The notes under the pieces were generated by a model that ran no database searches, was not told the DNA's origin, and saw only the letters and a list, made by a program, of their open reading frames with translations. Of a stretch of 42,370 nt of DNA, positions 34,713-42,370 are shown in pieces. A program made the position numbers and the translations under genes. Source of the DNA: DASRVA01 sp035687745 (GTDB taxonomy: Bacteria; Gemmatimonadota; Gemmatimonadetes; JACCXV01; JAHWKZ01); the NCBI GenBank assembly GCA_035687745.1, contig DASRVA010000150.1, positions 1 through 42,370 on the forward strand. Direction: 5' to 3'. Within the stretch, counting starts at the first letter, position 1. Every line of letters starts with the position of its first letter.

Positions 34713-35908
34713 GCTCGGCGCTGAGCCCGCAGGCGCGGCGGGACACGGCGCTCCTCTTCGGCTCCGTCGCTTCTTTCTTCCTGTCGGTCAGCATGCTGGT
34801 GCCGACGCTCCCCCTCTACGTCCGGTCGCTGGGCGGGGATCCGGTTCAGATCGGGCTCGTGGTCGGGAGCTTTTCGATCGGCGTGCTGATCGTCCGCCCG
34901 TGGGTCGGTCATGCCGTCGACAGCCGCGGCCGGCGGCCGATCATGCTCCTGGGAAGCCTGCTCGTGGTGGCCATGTCGCCCCTCTACATCTGGTTCACCG
35001 CGCTGGCGGCGATGATCGCCGTCCGGATCCTCCACGGGATCGGGCTCTCCGCGTTCACGAGCGGGTCGACGACCCTCGTGACCGACCTCTCCCCGCCCGG
35101 TCGCCGGACGGAGTTCCTGAGCTACCTTTCGACCGCCGGCATCCTGGCGTTCGCCCTGGGCCCGGTGGCGGGCATCGAGATCGCCGAGCGGTGGGGATTC
35201 CGGGCTCTGTTCCTGGCGGTGACCGCCTGCGCGCTGGGCTCGCTGGCGTGCGGCGCGGGCCTGAGCCGCTGGCCGCGTCCGCCGACGCGCACGTCGCGCG
35301 CGGACTACCGGAAGGCCCTCGTCCGCCGCGACGTGCTCGTCCCGACCGCGACCCTCCTCATGGTGACGCTGGCGCACGGTGGCCTGTTCGCGTTCGTCCC
35401 GATCCTTCTCGAGGATCGGCTTTCGTTCGACTTCGGACTCTTCTTCGTGGCCTACGCCGCGGCCTCGCTGATCATCCGGCTGGCGGTCGGGCGGATCGCC
35501 CGGCTGTGGGGCGACGGCCCGCTCGTGTGGGGCGGTCTCGCGCTGTACGGGGCCGGCCTGGCCCTGGTTCCCTTCGCTCACGACACGTTCTCGATGATCG
35601 TGCCGGCCGTCCTTCTCGGGGTCGGCTTCAGCGCCTACCAGCCGGCGGTTTACGGGATCGTGGCCAACGCGGCCACGGACCGGACGCGGGGGATGGTCCT
35701 GAGCATGTTCCTGGCCGCCTTCGACGCCGGCATGTCGCTGGGCGGGCTCGTGAGCGGCCCGGTGGTCGCGAGCTACGGCATCCCGGTCCTGCTCCATGGC
35801 CTCGCGGTGGTTCCCCTCGCGGCGGCGGCCGTGTTCGTGGTCGGGCTGGGGTGGATGCCCGCTCCCTGCCCCGCCGCGGAGACCGGCGAGGCCCGGGTGG
35901 CAACGTGA
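34709..35908 (+). CDS. MFS transporter
   Basis: The 399-aa protein has about twelve hydrophobic helices. Motif A of the major facilitator superfamily lies in the loop after helix 2 (GHAVDSRGRRPIMLLGS). The start GTG 34709 overlaps the rocA stop. A second, weaker motif A-like loop (GRIARLWGDGP) follows helix 8, as expected for the duplicated half. Drug-efflux-type MFS proteins are the nearest class; the substrate may be linked to proline or arginine metabolism, but only by position. Confidence 0.9.
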   Translation: MSSALSPQARRDTALLFGSVASFFLSVSMLVPTLPLYVRSLGGDPVQIGLVVGSFSIGVLIVRPWVGHAVDSRGRRPIMLLGSLLVVAMSPLYIWFTALAAMIAVRILHGIGLSAFTSGSTTLVTDLSPPGRRTEFLSYLSTAGILAFALGPVAGIEIAERWGFRALFLAVTACALGSLACGAGLSRWPRPPTRTSRADYRKALVRRDVLVPTATLLMVTLAHGGLFAFVPILLEDRLSFDFGLFFVAYAAASLIIRLAVGRIARLWGDGPLVWGGLALYGAGLALVPFAHDTFSMIVPAVLLGVGFSAYQPAVYGIVANAATDRTRGMVLSMFLAAFDAGMSLGGLVSGPVVASYGIPVLLHGLAVVPLAAAAVFVVGLGWMPAPCPAAETGEARVAT

Positions 35909-36555
35909 GGGCCCGGCGTCTCGTGGCGCTCGGTGCGGCGCTCCTCGGGCTGGCCGCCGCTCCGGGAGTTGCGCAGGAGGCACCGCCCGGATCGGTGGTC
36001 GACCGGCCGTGGGAGATCCGGTACGTCCTGGACGCCGCCGACTCGATCCTCAGCACGTCCGGCGCCGGCGTGAGCCTGGAGGCGTTTCGCGACGATACCG
36101 TCACGGGCGTCTTCCTGCAGGGCACCCACAGGGGGGAGGAGGAGTCGATCGGGTTCGGCCGTGGCGCCGACCGGCTTCGCTACCTCTGGTTCTCAGTGGG
36201 CGGACCGCCCGACGTCGAGTACATCGTCCTCCTCTACGACCTCGACAGCGACCTCACGGCCGAGTTCCTGCTGCTTCGGACGATCGACCGGAACCTGAGC
36301 ACCGACTGGGCCGTCGAGTACCGGGTCCCGGCCGTGCGGAACACGGTGTTCGAGATCGCGCTCCAGCCCGCCTGCGCGCCGCCGCGCTGCGACCCGGCCA
36401 CCTGGACGGAGCGGCCGCGGCAGGCGGTTGTCATGCCGCGCGGCTGGTTCGACCCGTGGAGCCCCCTCCTGTCGCTCGCCGCCGTGCGCGGCGAGCGGTG
36501 GCTGGGTCAGCCGGTGGCCCTCCTGGGGCCCCCGGCGGCGGTCGCCCCCCCGTGA
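35905..36555 (+). CDS. Exported protein, unknown function (216 aa)
   Basis: GTG 35905 overlaps the MFS stop as GTGA. A clear signal peptide (VRARRLVALGAALLGLAAAPGVAQ) is cut near Ala-Gln at about 23-24. The mature part is a beta-rich acidic domain, with LRYLWFSVGGPPDVEYIVLL and PTTRC-type turns absent but two Cys in CAPPRCD. I know no family. Its stop overlaps the methyltransferase start. Confidence 0.7.
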   Translation: MRARRLVALGAALLGLAAAPGVAQEAPPGSVVDRPWEIRYVLDAADSILSTSGAGVSLEAFRDDTVTGVFLQGTHRGEEESIGFGRGADRLRYLWFSVGGPPDVEYIVLLYDLDSDLTAEFLLLRTIDRNLSTDWAVEYRVPAVRNTVFEIALQPACAPPRCDPATWTERPRQAVVMPRGWFDPWSPLLSLAAVRGERWLGQPVALLGPPAAVAPP

Positions 36556-37283
36556 TGCCGGCGCCGGCCCGCCGGGGACCGGAAGCCGTCGAGTGGATGG
36601 ACACGGGCATCGGCACCGACACCGAAATCGCCGATGCGTACCGGGAGCTCGAGCGCGTCAACCGGCGGCTCGCCGGCTACCGCGCCACCCTGGGCCCGCT
36701 CGAGCGCCACGCCGTCGGCGGGCCGGCGTCGATCCTGGACGTGGCCGGTGGCGACGGCCTTTTCGCCGAGCGCCTGGTCGCGCGGCTTGGGACGATCGAC
36801 ACTCCCGTGACCGCGTGGGTCCTGGACTCCGGCCGGGTCTCGACCACGATCGCCGCCCGGCGGACTCCGGCCCATGGTCGGATCGTGGCCATCCGCGGCG
36901 ACGCCCGCCGACTGCCGTTCCCCGGCCGCAGCCTGGACGTCGTCCACACGGCCGCCTTCTTCCACCACCTCGGGGTCGAGGATGCCGGCCGCGTGCTGGC
37001 CGAGATGTGCCGAGTGAGCCGCCGCGTCGTCCTCGTCAACGACCTCGTCCGGTCGTGGATCGCTGCCGGGTCGATCTGGATGCTGAGCCGGCTCCTGAGC
37101 CAAAACCGGCTGATCCGGCACGACGGACCGCTCTCGGTCCTGAAAGCGTTCCGACCCGGGGAGCTGCTCTCGCTGGCGCGCGCGGCGGGGCCGGCGGCGG
37201 CCGGGTTCCGCTGGCGGCTCGTCCGCACGTTCCCCTACCGCATGACGCTGGTGGGCGTGCGGGTCGGTGCCCCGGCGCCGTGA
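36555..37283 (+). CDS. Class I SAM-dependent methyltransferase
   Basis: A 242-aa Rossmann methyltransferase of the UbiE/MftM-like outline. Motif I is ILDVAGGDGLFAERL (about 55-69), the acidic ribose loop is VLDSGRV, and motif IV is DVVHTAAFFHHLG. The N-terminal RELERVNRRLAGYR segment resembles methyltransferases found beside type III polyketide synthases. The start is ATG 36555 (TGATG overlap with the preceding stop); GTG 36552 is an alternative. The substrate is unknown. It closes a four-gene run with rocA, MFS and the exported protein. Confidence 0.82.
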   Translation: MPAPARRGPEAVEWMDTGIGTDTEIADAYRELERVNRRLAGYRATLGPLERHAVGGPASILDVAGGDGLFAERLVARLGTIDTPVTAWVLDSGRVSTTIAARRTPAHGRIVAIRGDARRLPFPGRSLDVVHTAAFFHHLGVEDAGRVLAEMCRVSRRVVLVNDLVRSWIAAGSIWMLSRLLSQNRLIRHDGPLSVLKAFRPGELLSLARAAGPAAAGFRWRLVRTFPYRMTLVGVRVGAPAP

Positions 37284-37308
37284 GGTGCCCCAATGGATGA
37301 GCCCCCCC

Positions 37309-37338
37309 AAAAAAAACGCGGCCCCCGAAGGGGCCGCG
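37309..37338 (-). terminator. Intrinsic terminator of the disrupted minus-strand gene
   Basis: On the minus strand a perfect 9-bp GC stem CGCGGCCCC/GGGGCCGCG encloses TTCG and is followed by eight U. It is by far the strongest terminator in the window. It ends transcription of the minus-strand pseudogene at 37367-37583. Confidence 0.9.
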
Positions 37339-37366
37339 CTCTCTTGCGCTGGGAATCTCGTTCCAG

Positions 37367-37583
37367 TTACGACTTGAGCGTCGTAGCTGCGAGGTCGAAG
37401 TTCTCGACCGACGGCGTCCCCACGATCACGGACTTCAGCGTCTCGAGAACCTTCGGATAGGTCTTCGTCCGATATTCCTCGGCGTGCTCCCGGCGGCAGG
37501 ACTTCCTTCTCCATCGTGCTCTTGAATTCCTGGCTCTTGCCAGGCTGGATCTCGAACCGAACGTTGCGCGTGTGCTGTGTCAT
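37367..37583 (-). pseudogene. Disrupted ABM-fold monooxygenase-like gene (internal deletion and frameshift)
   Basis: The gene starts at ATG 37583 with MTQHTRNVRFEIQPGK, continuing to TMEKEVLP, then runs on in a nonsense frame. In the next frame, from about 37496, the expected C-terminal part resumes: REHAEEYRTKTYPKVLETL, ending in AATTLKS and TAA at 37367. In intact members of this small family (about 95-100 aa, from memory) roughly 25-30 residues join these halves. They are missing here together with the frame. The product would be a dimeric alpha/beta-barrel protein akin to quinol monooxygenases. Either a real deletion or an assembly fault at the junction near 37490-37500 would explain it. 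Its terminator is intact. Confidence 0.8.
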
Positions 37584-37673
37584 GGAGTTCCCTTCTTTGC
37601 CTCGCGAATGGGACGTCGTCGAGACGTCGGAGCAGGGATCGGTCGGCGAGACAGAGGCGGCCGTCCCGGATGG

Positions 37674-37701
37674 TTGCTTTCCACGTGCACTATGGTATTG
37701 T
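37674..37701 (+). promoter_or_regulatory. Possible promoter of the TonB-dependent receptor gene
   Basis: TTGCTT (37674-37679) and TATTGT (37696-37701) are separated by 16 bases. Each is a partial sigma-70 match (four of six). Transcription would begin near 37708, about 49 bases before the receptor ATG. The local AT-richness supports it. Confidence 0.4.
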
Positions 37702-37756
37702 TGTAGCCGTCACGGAAACCCCAGCGAAACTGGACCCTACCTCCCGGAGGCGTCTC

Positions 37757-40954
<3,198 letters not shown>

Positions 40955-40981
40955 GCTTACAGGGACTCGAACGGTGAATGC

Positions 40982-41010
40982 GGGGGCGCGAAAGCGCCCC
41001 CCTTCGCTTT
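40982..41010 (+). terminator. Terminator of the TonB-dependent receptor gene
   Basis: An 8-bp stem GGGGGCGC/GCGCCCCC with a GAAA loop lies 27 bases after the receptor stop. It is followed by CTTCGCTTT on the plus strand. The U-run is poor but the stem is strong; it could also help insulate the convergent hydrolase transcript. Confidence 0.6.
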
Positions 41011-41048
41011 CCCGCCCCATGATCTCGGCTGCGTGGCCGATCAGCCGG

Positions 41049-42086
41049 TTATCGCGCCTCCAGACGCCCGGCCAGGAACTCGACCGCTCGGGCCTCGGCC
41101 CAGGACCGGGCCGACCACGGCGGTCCCTCGACGAAGCCGACGTGACCGCCGGCCGCGGTGAAGAGGCAGCGCACGTCCGGCGAGGCGGCCCGGCGGGCCT
41201 GGTCGAGGACCCGTTCGGGCAGGAAGGGGTCGTCGGCGGCGCTGACGAGGAGGGTGGCCACGCGGATCCGTCCGAGGAAGGCCAGCGAGGAGGATCGGGC
41301 GTAGTAGTCGGCCGCGTCCCTGAACCCGTGGATCGGCGCGACCGCCGCGTCGTCGTACTCGCGGAAGCCGCGCGCCCTCCGGACCCCCTCGACGTCGACG
41401 ACGCCCGGGTGACGGGCATCGTAGTCGAGGGCCTTTTCCTTGAGGCGGCCCAGGAAGTATCGGGCGTAGTAGGGCCCGAGCCCCCTCTCCAGGTGGTCCG
41501 CCGACGCGGCCAGGTCGTAAGGGGCGGAGATCGCGGCCGCCCCGCGGACGACCTGGGGGACGGACGCCCCCCGCTCGCCGAGCCACTTGAGGAGGACGTT
41601 GCCGCCCATGGAAACGCCGGTCAGGACGAGCTCGGTCCCGGGTTCCCGGGAGGCCAGCGTCTCGACCACCCACTCCAGGTCGCTCGTCTCGCCCATGTGA
41701 TAGAGCCGCTCCGCCCGGTTCCGCAGATACGACCCCTCCCGTCCCCCGGGCGGCCGCGCGCAGGAGCGGAAGTTGAGCGCGATCCCGCGCCAGCCCCGCT
41801 CCAGGGCGAGGTGGAGGAGTCCGTGCATGTAGAGCGACTCGCTGCACCCCTCGAGCCCGTGAAGCGCGAGGAGGACGGGCGTCCCCGGGGCGCCGTCGAC
41901 CCGGTCCAGGTGGAGCTCGTCGCCGTCGGGGGTCTCCCACGTCTCGCGCCGCATCGAGACCCGGGGACCGCGCCGGAGGACACGGCTCCACAGGGTCTGC
42001 AGATGCCCGCCCGGGAGCCATCGCGCGGGGCGGAAGGGGTCCGCCCCGGGCCGCAGGCCCGCCGGTCCCCCGCCGTCCCCCGTCAC
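41049..42086 (-). CDS. YheT/ABHD1-type alpha/beta hydrolase
   Basis: The 345-aa protein starts at GTG 42086, overlapping the stop of the prenyltransferase gene (GTGA). The nucleophile Ser159 sits in VLTGVSMGGNVLLKW; the acid is probably in SAADDPFLP and the histidine in TAAGGHVGFV. ARWLPGGHLQTLWS at the N-terminus and LALHGLEGCSESLYMHGL are hallmarks of the YheT family, predicted esterases of unclear substrate. It is convergent with the TonB-dependent receptor gene. Confidence 0.9.
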   Translation of the reverse strand: MTGDGGGPAGLRPGADPFRPARWLPGGHLQTLWSRVLRRGPRVSMRRETWETPDGDELHLDRVDGAPGTPVLLALHGLEGCSESLYMHGLLHLALERGWRGIALNFRSCARPPGGREGSYLRNRAERLYHMGETSDLEWVVETLASREPGTELVLTGVSMGGNVLLKWLGERGASVPQVVRGAAAISAPYDLAASADHLERGLGPYYARYFLGRLKEKALDYDARHPGVVDVEGVRRARGFREYDDAAVAPIHGFRDAADYYARSSSLAFLGRIRVATLLVSAADDPFLPERVLDQARRAASPDVRCLFTAAGGHVGFVEGPPWSARSWAEARAVEFLAGRLEAR

Positions 42087-42370
42087 CACGCGGCGGTCAT
42101 CAAGCCCAGTAGGAGGGCGCTGTTGGCATAGGCGACCCTCATGACCGCCCGATGCGAGGGGGCCGGCCGGCTCGCGGCCGCCGACACCGTGAGGGCGAGC
42201 GCGGCCATGACGACCGCATACGCCGCGATGACAGGCAGGCCGAGCATCCATCCACAGAGCGCGACGACGAGGAACCAGACGCCCCCCCAGGCCAGCGTCC
42301 CGCGGACACCTAGCGCCGCCGCCAGGGTCCGGTCACGACGCGCCGCGTCGGCCTCCAGCTGGTAGACCTG
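42083..42370 (-). CDS. UbiA-family prenyltransferase-like membrane protein (5' end off the window)
   Basis: Only the last 95 residues are present. They begin QVYQLEADAARRDRTLAAALG, which matches the second Asp-rich loop of UbiA-type prenyltransferases (YQ..D..RGDRTLA). Three hydrophobic helices follow. The usual RGD is RRD. The stop overlaps the hydrolase start. Such enzymes prenylate quinone or polyketide rings; the substrate cannot be told from this fragment. Confidence 0.75.
   Translation of the reverse strand, partial: QVYQLEADAARRDRTLAAALGVRGTLAWGGVWFLVVALCGWMLGLPVIAAYAVVMAALALTVSAAASRPAPSHRAVMRVAYANSALLLGLMTAAW

Overview
The window is a gene-dense, GC-rich stretch of ordinary bacterial chromosome with about 50 genes and no rRNA, tRNA, CRISPR array, insertion sequence or phage module that I can see. 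An outer membrane (a TonB-dependent Oar-like receptor, a heptosyltransferase-type GT9 enzyme, several lipoproteins), a complete RuvABC set, queuosine tRNA modification and very frequent ATGA/GTGA gene overlaps point to a GC-rich Gram-negative. A member of the Gemmatimonadota or a neighbouring phylum is my best guess, by inference only. No gene-free stretch exceeds 300 bases; the longest gaps are 13341-13551 and 25552-25766.

Positions 1-7000 (minus strand) hold a compact operon for translation and protein maturation: a 63-aa protein, tgt, yajC, def, fmt, thiE-like, thiS, thiG, rsmB and a PASTA-repeat membrane protein that runs off the left edge. Three thiamine genes sit inside what is otherwise a formyl-methionine and ribosome-modification operon. 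Positions 7065-9164 carry a TMEM175-type channel, a small plus-strand protein and queA. Positions 9200-13340 (minus) carry yebC-ruvC-ruvA-ruvB followed by coupled small and membrane proteins, with a good promoter in front of yebC.

Positions 13550-16500 (minus) carry a monooxygenase-fold protein coupled to an arginase-fold hydrolase that has a dyad-containing promoter, a membrane-anchored protein and an AlkZ-type DNA glycosylase. A degenerate class III nucleotide cyclase is divergent from the glycosylase. Positions 17500-25200 hold a lipoprotein pair, a small helical protein, an EF-G2-type GTPase, an M48 metalloprotease lipoprotein, a thioredoxin-fold protein and an alpha/beta hydrolase. Two divergent small lipoproteins with internal repeats follow (11-residue helical repeats and a Met-rich tail), then acetyl-CoA synthetase.

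Positions 28100-33000 carry a GT9 glycosyltransferase, pdxS-pdxT (PLP synthase), a SIMPL protein, a membrane protein and a glutathione S-transferase-like protein. Positions 33100-37300 (plus) are a four-gene coupled run: P5C dehydrogenase, MFS transporter, exported protein, methyltransferase. A disrupted monooxygenase-like gene with an intact terminator, a large TonB-dependent receptor, a YheT-type hydrolase and the end of a UbiA-type prenyltransferase complete the window.

I do not see a convincing new multi-gene system. The best leads are the broken 37367-37583 gene, the noncanonical ruvC start, the dyad upstream of the arginase-like gene, the degenerate cyclase and the repeat lipoproteins.
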